A stretch of 64,000 nt of DNA from Streptomyces tirandamycinicus (GTDB lineage: Bacteria; Actinomycetota; Actinomycetes; Streptomycetales; Streptomycetaceae). Positions 9,067 to 16,816 of this stretch are shown here, piece by piece; within the stretch, counting starts at the first letter, position 1, and every line of letters begins with the position of its first letter. Position numbers and translations under genes: made by a program. The stretch lies in contig NZ_CP029188.1 in assembly GCF_003097515.1 (NCBI RefSeq), positions 3,288,501-3,352,500 of the forward strand, given 5' to 3'. The notes under the pieces were generated by a model. It searched no databases. It was given only the letters and a program-made list of their open reading frames with translations, and was not told the DNA's origin.

Positions 9067-10443
9067 GTGACACTCCGCCGCATAGTGGCAACGGCCGTCG
9101 CCGCTGCCGTGACCACGCCCGCCGTACTGTTCGGTGCCACACCCGCGCTCGCCGACGCCACTCCCCGCGCCGCGGCCTCCGCTCCCGGCGCCGCCGTCTC
9201 CACTCCCGCCACCGCCGAGGACGCGCTGCGGCACGCGGGCGAGCTGCGTGGCAGCGCACTGGCCGGCAAGACGCCATCCGGCGTGCACTCCGCCGAGGTG
9301 GCCGCCGCGCCCTCCGTCGAGGAGCTCGAGAAGGCCGCCGCACAGGCGCAGAAGGCGTACGACGACGCCGTCGCCGCGGCGGAGGCCGCGCTGGCGGCCG
9401 TGGAGGCCGCCCTCTCCGACGACTTCCCGCTCACCGTCGCGGCCAGGGCGGCGGCGAAGGAGGCGGCCGAGGCCGCCGCCGCGAAAACGGAAGCGGACAA
9501 GGCCCTGGCCGACGCGGAGGCCGCGCTCGCCGCACTGCCCGAGACCGCCGGCCCGGAGCAGAGGGCCGCCGCCGAGAAGGCCGTCGCGGACGCCGCCGCC
9601 GCGGCCGGAACCGCCGAGGCCGCCCGGGCCGCGGCCGACGAGAAGGCGAAGCAGGCCGGAAAGGCACGTGACGACGCCCGCGTCGCCGCCCTACGGGAAT
9701 GGGGCGAGGCCGGCGAGGCCGAGAAGAAGGCCCTGGACGGCAAGAAGGTCGCCGACAAGGCCCTCGCGGACGCGCTGAAGGACCGGGAACCGGAGCCGTG
9801 CGTACCCGAGAGCGAGCTGACCGCGACCCTCTCCGGCCTGCCCGCCGAGATCACGGCCGGTTCGAGCGTGGAGATGAAGCTCCGCATCACCAACGACACC
9901 GGCAAGACGCTCGACGAGGTCTGGCCGTTCGTCTACTTCCACGGGATCGAGAAGGGGGGCTACGCGCCCATCGACGAGCATCTGCGAGTGGAGTGGGCGA
10001 GGGCCGGACAGACCTGGACGGACGCCGCAGACGACTACAGCGCCGGTTCCGTCAGCCCGCTGAAGGACGGCGCCCACGCGGACATCACGCTGCGGCTGAC
10101 GGTCGACGCCGACACCCCCTCCGCCGCGGGCGTGGCGTTCATCGCCGCCGACTACGTCAACGAGGACGGCTCCTGCGGCGGCTCGCCGGAGCTGACCCCG
10201 TACGACTTCGAGGTGACCGCCGAGCCCACCCCGTCCGCCTCCCCGTCGTCCAGCGCGGGCACGGGTACGGGTACGCAGACCCAGACCACGACCACCCAGC
10301 CGCTCGCCACCACGAGCGGCAGCCTCGCCGCCACCGGCTCCTCCGCGGCCCTGCCACAGCTCGCTGCGGCCGGCGCGGCCGTGGCGCTCGGAGCCGGGGC
10401 CGTCTTCGCGGCGCGCCGCCGGAAGGCGGGGTCCGCTTCCTGA
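9067..10443 (+). CDS. Coiled-coil LAxTG-anchored surface protein
   Basis: A 458-aa exported protein. A Sec signal peptide (VTLRRIVATAVAAAV...ALA) is followed by an Ala/Glu/Lys-rich region with heptad character (residues about 70-240), which should form a long helical stalk. A beta-type domain follows (about 245-385: ELTATLSGLPAEITAGSSVEMKLRITN). Then comes a Thr/Ser/Pro wall-spanning linker and the sorting signal LAATG near residue 420, a hydrophobic stretch and RRRK. LAxTG is the motif used by class E sortases in Streptomyces. GTG at 9067 is preferred over an upstream start at 8992 because AGAAGG lies just before it and the signal peptide then begins correctly. Ligand or function unknown. 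Confidence 0.85.
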   Translation: MTLRRIVATAVAAAVTTPAVLFGATPALADATPRAAASAPGAAVSTPATAEDALRHAGELRGSALAGKTPSGVHSAEVAAAPSVEELEKAAAQAQKAYDDAVAAAEAALAAVEAALSDDFPLTVAARAAAKEAAEAAAAKTEADKALADAEAALAALPETAGPEQRAAAEKAVADAAAAAGTAEAARAAADEKAKQAGKARDDARVAALREWGEAGEAEKKALDGKKVADKALADALKDREPEPCVPESELTATLSGLPAEITAGSSVEMKLRITNDTGKTLDEVWPFVYFHGIEKGGYAPIDEHLRVEWARAGQTWTDAADDYSAGSVSPLKDGAHADITLRLTVDADTPSAAGVAFIAADYVNEDGSCGGSPELTPYDFEVTAEPTPSASPSSSAGTGTGTQTQTTTTQPLATTSGSLAATGSSAALPQLAAAGAAVALGAGAVFAARRRKAGSAS

Positions 10444-10462
10444 CCCGGGACGGTGCACGCAG

Positions 10463-10496
10463 GCCGAAGGGCGCTCCCGCCGGGGCGCCCTTCGGC
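10463..10496. terminator. Bidirectional terminator between convergent genes
   Basis: Inverted repeat GCCGAAGGGCGC with GCGCCCTTCGGC (12-bp stem, 10-nt loop), between the LAxTG gene (+) and the DUF427 gene (-). Confidence 0.85.
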
Positions 10497-10504
10497 GCAG
10501 GCCG

Positions 10505-11317
10505 TCAGCGTCCGCCGAAGAAGATGTCCGGACGCTGCTGCCGCTCGCCGTCGACGATGACGTCGACGCGCTCGTCGTAGAAGGCGATCCGGTCCTTGAT
10601 GACACCCACCGCCGGCAGCGGATCGGGATAGCTCCAGGCGACGTCGCGTCGTGCCTCGCCGTCTCCCACCCATGACCAGTACTCGGTCGCCACGCCCTTG
10701 TACGGGCAGCGGGTGCTCGTGTCGGTCGGGGTGAGCAGGTCGAGGCGCACGTCCTCGCGCGGGAAGTAGTAGCGCACCGGCAGCCCCGTCTCGAACAGCA
10801 GCACCGGGGATCGCGTGTCCGCGACGACGGTGCCCTCGATCTCGACCTGGACATGTCGAGCACTGGGCAGCGCGTCGACCCGTTTGTGGGGATCACGTGG
10901 ATGCACGAAGATCTCCTCCTCCTCTTCGTACCAGTGGTCGAGGACCTCACGGCCGAACCAGGCGAAGCACACATGACCGGCCAGTTCCTCGCCGGGGCAC
11001 TCCCAGGCCGCGGGACGGACGACCTGGTCGTCCAGAACGAGGTCGTAGAAGACGGTCGCTCCCGCATGGCGCCGCCCGGGGGGCCGCTCGGACCTCCGCA
11101 GCAGGTCCATCCGGACGTCCTCGGCGGGGAACGCGTAGATCGGTACGGGAACGCCCGGCTCCCACACCAGAACCGGCCGGCGGCTGTCGACCACCGTGAC
11201 TCCGCCCTTCGTCCCGCGGACCCAGCGTTCGCTGGGCTCCCAGACCAGGCTGTCCGCCGGGTCGGGACGGCGCCGGACGACCGGTGCGGTCTCCGGCGTG
11301 CTCCCGGGTGTGGCCAT
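10505..11317 (-). CDS. DUF427 domain protein (two copies)
   Basis: A 270-aa cytosolic protein made of two DUF427 units. Both share the pattern (R/T)(R/P)PVL(V/L)(W/F)E followed by PREDV- or PAEDV-like segments and a CP-containing or aromatic core (RCPYKGVATEYWS in the second). No catalytic function is established for the family. ATG at 11317 follows GGAGGAGGAC directly, so the 43 extra residues of the longer frame are rejected. It converges on the LAxTG gene across a terminator. Confidence 0.88.
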   Translation of the reverse strand: MATPGSTPETAPVVRRRPDPADSLVWEPSERWVRGTKGGVTVVDSRRPVLVWEPGVPVPIYAFPAEDVRMDLLRRSERPPGRRHAGATVFYDLVLDDQVVRPAAWECPGEELAGHVCFAWFGREVLDHWYEEEEEIFVHPRDPHKRVDALPSARHVQVEIEGTVVADTRSPVLLFETGLPVRYYFPREDVRLDLLTPTDTSTRCPYKGVATEYWSWVGDGEARRDVAWSYPDPLPAVGVIKDRIAFYDERVDVIVDGERQQRPDIFFGGR

Positions 11318-12065
11318 GGCGTCCTCCTCCGGTTCGGCTTGCTCCGGCTCCGGTCGGTACCGCGGCACGGCCCCACCCCCCTCGGACCGCTGCGTTCCGC
11401 GGAACGCGGCGGCCCTCCTGACCCCTCCACCTTGAAGTCCCGCCAACCGCGACGCAACGCCGCGCCCAGGCCCGGGCCCGGCTACCGAACCCCCGCTGCC
11501 ACACGCCGCCGCGGTACCGCCTCACCGCCTGCTCGATCAAGGCTCATCCGCCGCTCATGGCGGGGCGTCGCACGGCCCGGCGGCTCGGGCCACGCTTCTG
11601 CCTTCGCCCCCTCTGATCCGGCCGCCGCCGGCCGGGCCCCCGCCGCACGCGGGCAAGGCGAGGGCTTGATGGGTGAGCCCCGATGTGGCTGGGCGGTCGG
11701 CTCCGCGGCTTCACGCGGCCTTACGCAGCCACCAGGCCAGGGAGGCAACAACCAGCCCAATTTCCATGGCTGACTGATGGCAGGTCAGTCCTCGCTCGAA
11801 GTTTCAGGTGAGGGCCAACTGCTACCCCTCGCTCCCCATCCCGCAGCCCCTATCGTCACTATGACGTGAATTGGTTCGAACCCAACTGCCAACGGCAGCA
11901 GCTCTGCGATGCTGGAGTCCGATCGAGAGGGGCCTCGGCGATGCAGTGGTAGCGTCCCTGTGGGCCCTCGACGCGACCGGTATGGACGTCGCTGACCGAC
12001 CCGGCTAGAGCTACGGATCAGGAGGTCGCGGGGGCGGGCACGGTACCGGTCACGGGCGGGGCTTC
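11318..12065. other. Lower-GC spacer next to tRNA-Ser
   Basis: No gene that I can support strongly. The part from about 11750 to 12530 is visibly less G+C-rich than its surroundings. It includes an 18-codon frame on the minus strand (11767 to 11711: MEIGLVVASLAWWLRKAA) and a tRNA T-arm-like element TTGGTTCGAACCCAA (11871-11885). Together with the adjacent tRNA these could be remains of an integrated element. Confidence 0.4.
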
Positions 12066-12416
12066 TCAGTCCAGGTCGTCTTCCGGCCCCACGTGGCGCA
12101 GCATCGTGCGGAATTCGCCCGTGCTCACGAGATGATCAATGACCCCAACCATGGCGGGGATGCCCGGCTCCCGAACGAGCAAGCCGTCCCAGACCCAGTG
12201 GTAGCCGCCGCCCAGACACTCGCCTGTGTCACGCCAGCGGTCCAAGGTGCGGCGCACGCACTCCAGGGTGTACACCGTGCCGGACCAGCGGTCGCCGTCG
12301 TCGAGGATCACCCACATGTCGACGTCATCCACCTCCGCCAGGTCCTCACCGGCGCCAGGCACGAAGCAGATCTCGTAGCCCTCGCGTCGCACCCGGTAGA
12401 ACGGCCCGTCCCACAT
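12066..12416 (-). CDS. Hypothetical acidic protein
   Basis: A 116-aa soluble protein that I do not recognise. ATG at 12416 follows AAGGAGGGG, so the 152-aa frame beginning at 12524 is rejected. It is rich in Trp, Asp and Glu (MWDGPFYRVRREGYEICFVP, DDVDMWVILDDGDRWSGTVYTLECV) and shows no signal peptide or membrane helix. It is a monocistron downstream of tRNA-Ser(UGA) in a lower-GC patch, which suggests acquisition rather than core descent. Composition resembles small immunity-like proteins, but nothing proves that. Confidence 0.65.
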   Translation of the reverse strand: MWDGPFYRVRREGYEICFVPGAGEDLAEVDDVDMWVILDDGDRWSGTVYTLECVRRTLDRWRDTGECLGGGYHWVWDGLLVREPGIPAMVGVIDHLVSTGEFRTMLRHVGPEDDLD

Positions 12417-12530
12417 GTTCGCCCCTCCTTGCGACTGAGGATACGTAGAAGAGCCCGTGCCCCCGGCGTGCCCGTTCGAGCGGGGAATCGCGGGGAGTAC
12501 CGGGCGCTCGTGGTGACTGGACATTGCGAC

Positions 12531-12561
12531 GGCCCCTGACCATATGACCTGGTCAGGGGCC
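12531..12561 (-). terminator. Terminator of tRNA-Ser(UGA)
   Basis: Perfect 12-bp stem GGCCCCTGACCA/TGGTCAGGGGCC with a 7-nt loop, 10 bases after the tRNA 3' end on the minus strand. Confidence 0.85.
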
Positions 12562-12570
12562 GTTCACCTG

Positions 12571-12657
12571 CGGTGGGTGTGGGATTTGAACCCACGGTGA
12601 CATCGCTGCCACGACGGTTTTCAAGACCGTTCCCTTAGGCCGCTCGGGCAACCCACC
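12571..12657 (-). tRNA. tRNA-Ser (anticodon UGA)
   Basis: An 87-nt class II tRNA with acceptor stem GGTGGGT/ACCCACC and discriminator G. The anticodon stem ACGGT/ACCGT encloses loop CTTGAAA (anticodon TGA). It has a long variable arm and the T-loop TTCAAAT. CCA is not encoded. Confidence 0.95.
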
Positions 12658-12997
12658 TCCTGCCCCGTCCACCAGGGGCGGAGCGGGTACAGCGTACCGG
12701 CCTCACGCCACTCGCGGAGGTGGTGGGCCCTCCACTGGCCCAGGTCTTGAGAGCTCGCCCGTGTCCGAGCCAGGGTGGGCCCGTCACCGTACGAGCCCCC
12801 CGGGCCCGTCTCACCGTGCTGGCACGAACGGGGCCGAACTCGCTCCCGTCTCGCGGCCGGTCGCGAAGCCCGTTGAGGTGCCCTACGCCCGGCACGGGAG
12901 GGACCGGTGTGCCGCTGAGGTGCGGAAGACGCCCGGACCGGCCGGACGCCGGGATGTCGCGGCGACGCTCAGCCCGGCCCTCCGGAGCGGTCCGCGC
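12658..12997. other. Intergenic, nothing recognised
   Basis: Upstream of tRNA-Ser and downstream of the SHOCT gene. Frames crossing it are shadows without a supporting start. No clear promoter or hairpin picked out. Confidence 0.4.
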
Positions 12998-13279
12998 TCA
13001 CCGGGACTCCCGAAGCAGTGCGAGACGGCGTCTGTACTCGTCCTCGTCGATGTCACCCCGGGCAAACCGCTCGGCGAGCAGGTCCTCGGCTCGCCCGCCT
13101 CCCCAACGCTGTTCACCGACGGGCGGTTGTGGGCTGGGCTCCTGTCGGTGGCGGCCGATGTAGCGCGCGAGCGCGACGGCCCCGGCGATGACCAGAACCC
13201 AGAAGAGCACCATGACCAGCGTCATGGCGAACCATCCTCCCCAGCCCCATCCATCGTGGTACCACATCGTCCTGATCAC
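12998..13279 (-). CDS. SHOCT-domain membrane protein
   Basis: A 93-aa protein with a Trp/Gly-rich N-terminus (MWYHDGWGWGGW), one transmembrane helix (FAMTLVMVLFWVLVIAGAVALARYI) and a cytosolic C-terminal SHOCT motif (AEDLLAERFARGDIDEDEYRRRLALL). SHOCT is a short helical module thought to mediate oligomerisation or tethering. The frame starts at GTG 13279; ATG at 13267, four residues in, is also plausible. No partner gene is adjacent. Confidence 0.85.
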   Translation of the reverse strand: MIRTMWYHDGWGWGGWFAMTLVMVLFWVLVIAGAVALARYIGRHRQEPSPQPPVGEQRWGGGRAEDLLAERFARGDIDEDEYRRRLALLRESR

Positions 13280-13557
13280 TTCCCTCGGCTTGTGGAGCTG
13301 TGATTCCAGGATGGGTCAGCGGAGGGACCCGCGTACGAGGTCGTAGTTCCTCGCAAGGAGGGCCGAACGGCCCCGAGTGACGGTCACGGACGGTAGGCCG
13401 GTTCACGCGCCACCCGGACCAGGGACGCGACCCGCGGCTTCCTCCTCGCCGAAGTGAAGTCCTCACGCGAGCGCGGGGGTGCCGTGGTTCACCACCGACC
13501 CGGGCCATGGAAGCCGGGCCGCTCCGGCGCCAGGGTCGGCCAGCGGTCGGCGGCCAA

Positions 13558-13597
13558 GGGGGTAGGGGGTAGGGGGTAGGGAGTAGGGAGTAGGGGG
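13558..13597 (+). repeat. G-rich heptad repeat, G-quadruplex candidate
   Basis: Runs of 5, 5, 5, 3, 3 and 5 guanines separated by TA or AGTA (unit GGGGGTA/GGGAGTA). This meets the four-G-tract, short-loop pattern of a stable intramolecular quadruplex on the plus strand, about 150 bases before cmtR. Confidence 0.8.
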
Positions 13598-13714
13598 AAC
13601 GGAGAAGCAGGGGCCGGTGACCCTACCCCGGGGCGCTCGCCCGCTCGCCCAGGCCCAGGGGCGTCCCGCGGATCGATCGCCGCGGCGGCAGCCCGGGACG
13701 CAGCATCCATCATT

Positions 13715-13741
13715 TCCTGAATTCAGGAGATCCTGTACTGT
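13715..13741 (+). promoter_or_regulatory. Operator and leaderless promoter of the cmtR-CDF operon
   Basis: A perfect palindrome TCCTGAATTCAGGA (13715-13728) overlaps a second one, CAGGA-GA-TCCTG (13724-13735), giving three half-sites. TACTGT (13736-13741) looks like a -10 box, and GTG at 13748 follows 6 bases later, predicting a leaderless transcript with the operator in the -35/-10 spacer. Confidence 0.65.
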
Positions 13742-13747
13742 CATCTG

Positions 13748-14083
13748 GTGTTGACCGTAGCCCCCGACATCGAGGTGCTGGCCCGCTTCGGCCGCGCGCT
13801 CGCCGATCCGATCCGCTGCCGCGTCCTGCTCGCCCTGCGCGAGGCTCCCGCCCACCCCGCCGATCTCGCCGACCGCCTCGGCGTCTCCCGTACCCGGCTG
13901 TCGAACCACCTCGCGTGCCTGCGGGACTGCGGCCTGGTCGTCGCCGTCCCCGACGGGCGCCGCACCCGCTACGAGCTGGCCGACGAGCGCCTCGGCCACG
14001 CCCTGGACGACCTTCGCACCGCCGTGCTGGCCGTCGAGGCCGACCGCACGTGCCCGGACGCCGACGACAAGGGGTGCTGCTGA
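13748..14083 (+). CDS. cmtR: CmtR-type ArsR/SmtB metal sensor
   Basis: A 111-aa winged-helix repressor (RLGVSRTRLSNHLACLRDCGLVV is the recognition region). Counting from the GTG at 13748, cysteines fall at positions 57, 61 and 102. These are the positions that bind Cd(II)/Pb(II) in Mycobacterium tuberculosis CmtR, and the surrounding NHLxCLRxCGLVVA segment is shared. Further Cys residues end the protein (DKGCC). It should repress itself and the overlapping CDF exporter until Cd or Pb binds. Metal identity is inferred from ligand placement. The -10 box six bases before the GTG supports this start over TTG at 13751. Confidence 0.88.
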   Translation: MLTVAPDIEVLARFGRALADPIRCRVLLALREAPAHPADLADRLGVSRTRLSNHLACLRDCGLVVAVPDGRRTRYELADERLGHALDDLRTAVLAVEADRTCPDADDKGCC

Positions 14084-14793
14084 TGACCGCGGCGCCCCTG
14101 GACCTTTCCCCGGCCCGCCGTGACGAGCTCACCCGCCGGATACGCCTGCTGGTCGCCGCGACCATCACCTACAACGCCGTCGAGGCGGTCGTCGCCATCA
14201 CCGCGGGCGCCCTCGCCTCCTCCACCGCACTGATCGGGTTCGGCCTGGACTCCGTCATCGAGGTCGCCTCGGCCACCGCGGTCGCCTGGCAGTTCTCCGC
14301 CCGCGAGCACACCGTCCGCGAGGCGCGCGAGAAGACCACCCTGCGGATCATCGCGGTGTCCTTCTTCGCGCTCGCCGCCTATGTCGCGGTCGACGCCGTA
14401 CGTGCCCTGACCGGCACCGACGAGGCCGAGCGCTCGGTCCCCGGCATCGCCCTCGCCGCGCTCTCCCTCGCGGTCATGCCGTTCCTGTCCGCGGCCCAGC
14501 GCCGCGCGGGCCGCGAACTCGGCTCCGCCAGCGCGGTCGCCGACTCCAAGCAGACCCTGCTGTGCACCTATCTGTCGGCCGCGCTACTGGTCGGCCTGGT
14601 GCTCAACGCGGCACTCGGCTGGTCCTGGGCCGACCCGGCCGCCGCCCTCGTCATCGCCGCCGCGGCCGTCAAGGAAGGGCGCGACGCCTGGCAGGGCAGA
14701 GGCTGCTGCGCGCCCGCCGCGATGCCCCCGGCGGTCGGCGCCCGGGCCGGGGACGCATGCGGTTGCCGGCCTGGCTGTGACTGCCGCGGCTGA
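14083..14793 (+). CDS. CDF-family cation exporter with Cys-rich tail
   Basis: A 236-aa cation diffusion facilitator-like membrane protein. It has several hydrophobic helices, with the metal-site type segments SSTALIGFGLDSVIEVAS and SASAVADSKQTLLCTYLSA. It lacks the usual cytosolic CDF tail domain. Instead it ends in about 30 residues with six cysteines (GCC...CGCRPGCDC), which could bind soft metal ions. ATG at 14083 overlaps the cmtR stop (TGATG), so translation is coupled. With CmtR as sensor, Cd(II)/Pb(II) or Zn(II) efflux is expected; M. tuberculosis CmtR is paired instead with a P-type ATPase. Confidence 0.87.
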   Translation: MTAAPLDLSPARRDELTRRIRLLVAATITYNAVEAVVAITAGALASSTALIGFGLDSVIEVASATAVAWQFSAREHTVREAREKTTLRIIAVSFFALAAYVAVDAVRALTGTDEAERSVPGIALAALSLAVMPFLSAAQRRAGRELGSASAVADSKQTLLCTYLSAALLVGLVLNAALGWSWADPAAALVIAAAAVKEGRDAWQGRGCCAPAAMPPAVGARAGDACGCRPGCDCRG

Positions 14794-15036
14794 CGCCTCG
14801 CGGAGGCGGAGGCTTCCACGCCCGGGCGGCCCGGCGCAAGGGCGGCCGCGGCCAGGCGCTCAGGCGGCGGCGACCCGACGGAACACGGCCCGCCGGACTC
14901 GGGGATCCTGCGCGGGGCGGCCCGGGAGGAGCCGTCTGCGGTGGAGCCGGGACCCGGCCGCGCTCACCCGTGACCCGGGTCCGCGGCCGAGCGGCGGTCG
15001 GCGCTCAGCGTGGTCGGCGGTCGGCGGTCGGCGTGG
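14794..15036. other. Spacer with GGTCGGC heptads
   Basis: A run of GGTCGGC/GCGGTCGGC repeats (about 14990-15050) that enters the 3' end of the minus-strand gene at 15037. No gene seen. Confidence 0.5.
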
Positions 15037-15228
15037 TCAGCGGTCGGCGATGTCCTCACGGAGGCCGTCGGAGAACTCCCACCACGACAAGGGGAGCCAG
15101 TCGCCGTCGACAAAGGCGTCCACCGTCGCGCCACGACCGCGGACCGTCACCGTCGTACCGGCCGGGTAGGTGGCTCCGGAGAGGCCCGGAACAGGGACGA
15201 GCAGAGTCCCCAGCCTTTGTGCTGCCAC
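15037..15228 (-). CDS. Small hypothetical protein
   Basis: A 63-aa soluble protein, not recognised. The GTG start at 15228 is preceded by GGAGGG. The sequence looks like a small beta-barrel (LLVPVPGLSGATYPAGTTVTVRGRGATVDAFVDGDWLPLSWWEF) and ends in an acidic helix. The 3' end runs into the GGTCGGC repeat. Divergent from the dehydrogenase at 15423. Confidence 0.6.
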   Translation of the reverse strand: MAAQRLGTLLVPVPGLSGATYPAGTTVTVRGRGATVDAFVDGDWLPLSWWEFSDGLREDIADR

Positions 15229-15422
15229 TTTCTCGCCCTCCGATTCGGTCGACTCGGCACGACGCCTGAAGGCATCTACCGGGGCGGATATTCCTCCCGA
15301 GATTACCGGCTTGTCCGATTATCCGGGCCGGAGAATCATGAGATATGTGCCACAACCGGGTCACAAGTGAAAGGAGGAGCGGGGGGCGAGTCACGCACGC
15401 ATCGCCAGCGGAGGTCACAGCA

Positions 15423-16556
15423 ATGAAAGCCGTGGTGTACAAGGAACCGTTCGAGGTGGCGGTCGAGGACGTCGAGAGGCCGAGGATCCACCACCCGAAC
15501 GATGTGATCGTACGGGTCACGTCCACCGCGATATGCGGCTCCGACCTGCACATGTACGAAGGCCGGACGGCGGCGGAGCCGGGCATCGTCTTCGGCCACG
15601 AGAACATGGGGATCATCGAGGAACTCGGCGACGGCGTCACCTCGCTCAAGCAGGGGGACCGGGTGGTCATGCCCTTCAACGTCGCATGCGGCTTCTGCAT
15701 GAACTGCGTCGAGGGCTACACGGGATTCTGTCTGACCGTCAACCCGGGCTTCGCGGGCGGAGCTTACGGATACGTCGCCATGGGCCCCTGGCCCGGCGGC
15801 CAGGCCGAGTACCTGCGCGTCCCCTACGCGGACTTCAACTGCCTGAAACTGCCCGTGGGAAACGCGAACGAGACCGACTTCATCCTGCTCGCGGACATCT
15901 TCCCCACCGGGTACCACGGCTGTGAACTCGCCCAGGTACGCCCGGGTGAGAGCGTCGCCGTGTACGGCGGCGGCCCGGTCGGCCTCATGGCCGCCTACTC
16001 GGCCCTGCTGCGCGGCGCCAAGAAGGTCTTCGTCGTGGACCGCGTCCACGAACGCCTGGACAAGGCACGGGAGATCGGCGCTACCCCGATCAACTTCGCC
16101 GAGGGCGACCCGGTCGAGCAGATCAAGGAGCAGACCGAGGGCGTCGGCACCGACAAGGGCGTGGACGCGGTCGGCTACCAGGCGACCGTGCGCGACACCG
16201 GACGCGAGGAGCCGGCGACCGTGCTGAACTCGCTCATCGGCACCGTCAGGGCCACCGGAATGCTCGGCGTACCCGGGCTGTACGTACCCTCCGACCCCGG
16301 CGGGCCCGACGAGCAGTCCAAGCACGGGATGCTCAGCGTCGCGATCGGCAGGCTCTTCGAGAAGGGCCTGAGGATGGGCACCGGCCAGTGCAACGTGAAG
16401 CGCTACAACCGGTACCTGCGCGACATGATCATCGAGGGCAGGGCGACGCCGAGCTTCGTGGTGTCCCACGAGCTCCCCCTGGACCAGGCGCCGTCGGCGT
16501 ACGAGAAGTTCGACAAGAGGGTCGAGGGCTACACCAAGGTGGTGCTGCACCCGTAG
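15423..16556 (+). CDS. Zinc-dependent alcohol dehydrogenase, formaldehyde-dehydrogenase type
   Basis: A 377-aa MDR-family enzyme. The catalytic zinc region is ICGSDLHMYEG...FGHENMG. A structural-zinc-like cluster CGFCMNCVEGYTGFC follows, and the Rossmann motif VYGGGPVGLMAAYSA binds NAD. The long insert with GAYGYVAMGPWPGGQAEYLRVPYADFN is typical of glutathione-independent formaldehyde dehydrogenases. ATG at 15423 has GGAGG eight bases upstream; the 26 extra residues of the open frame are rejected. Probably oxidises formaldehyde or other short aldehydes/alcohols. It stands alone. Confidence 0.9.
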   Translation: MKAVVYKEPFEVAVEDVERPRIHHPNDVIVRVTSTAICGSDLHMYEGRTAAEPGIVFGHENMGIIEELGDGVTSLKQGDRVVMPFNVACGFCMNCVEGYTGFCLTVNPGFAGGAYGYVAMGPWPGGQAEYLRVPYADFNCLKLPVGNANETDFILLADIFPTGYHGCELAQVRPGESVAVYGGGPVGLMAAYSALLRGAKKVFVVDRVHERLDKAREIGATPINFAEGDPVEQIKEQTEGVGTDKGVDAVGYQATVRDTGREEPATVLNSLIGTVRATGMLGVPGLYVPSDPGGPDEQSKHGMLSVAIGRLFEKGLRMGTGQCNVKRYNRYLRDMIIEGRATPSFVVSHELPLDQAPSAYEKFDKRVEGYTKVVLHP

Positions 16557-16634
16557 TGCCGCGCGGCTCCCCGCCGCCTCCACCCGCGCCGCCCGCCGCA
16601 CGCCTTGCGCAGCACGCCGCGCAATACGCACCAC

Positions 16635-16677
16635 GCGGCACGCGGCACACGGCACACGGCACACGGCACACGGCACG
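16635..16677. repeat. CGGCACA heptad tandem repeat
   Basis: About five to six copies of CGGCACA/CGGCACG, 80 bases after the dehydrogenase stop and before the terminator. Confidence 0.8.
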
Positions 16678-16723
16678 GGAACCTCACCCGCGGGGAGAAG
16701 GGCACCGGTGGGGACGGCACGGC

Positions 16724-16756
16724 GAAGGCGCCGCCGATCCGGTCGGCGGCGCCTTC
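16724..16756. terminator. Bidirectional terminator between dehydrogenase and HtrA genes
   Basis: Perfect 14-bp stem GAAGGCGCCGCCGA/TCGGCGGCGCCTTC with a 5-nt loop, between convergent genes. Confidence 0.85.
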
Positions 16757-16816
16757 ATCGTCGTCGTCGTTCGGCCTTCGGGAGGCGCCCTCGTCGGCCG
16801 CCGGCGGAGCCCCTCG

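Larger units (their letters stand above)
13280..13747. other. Intergenic with G-rich heptads and the cmtR promoter
   Basis: Contains the G-quadruplex-type repeat at 13558-13597 and the cmtR operator/promoter at 13715-13741. The rest shows no gene. Confidence 0.5.

Noticed and set aside
11711-11767. Type I toxin-like 18-aa peptide
   Set aside because: Hydrophobic with a basic end, but no antisense RNA, ribosome site or conservation evidence; noted only as part of the spacer.
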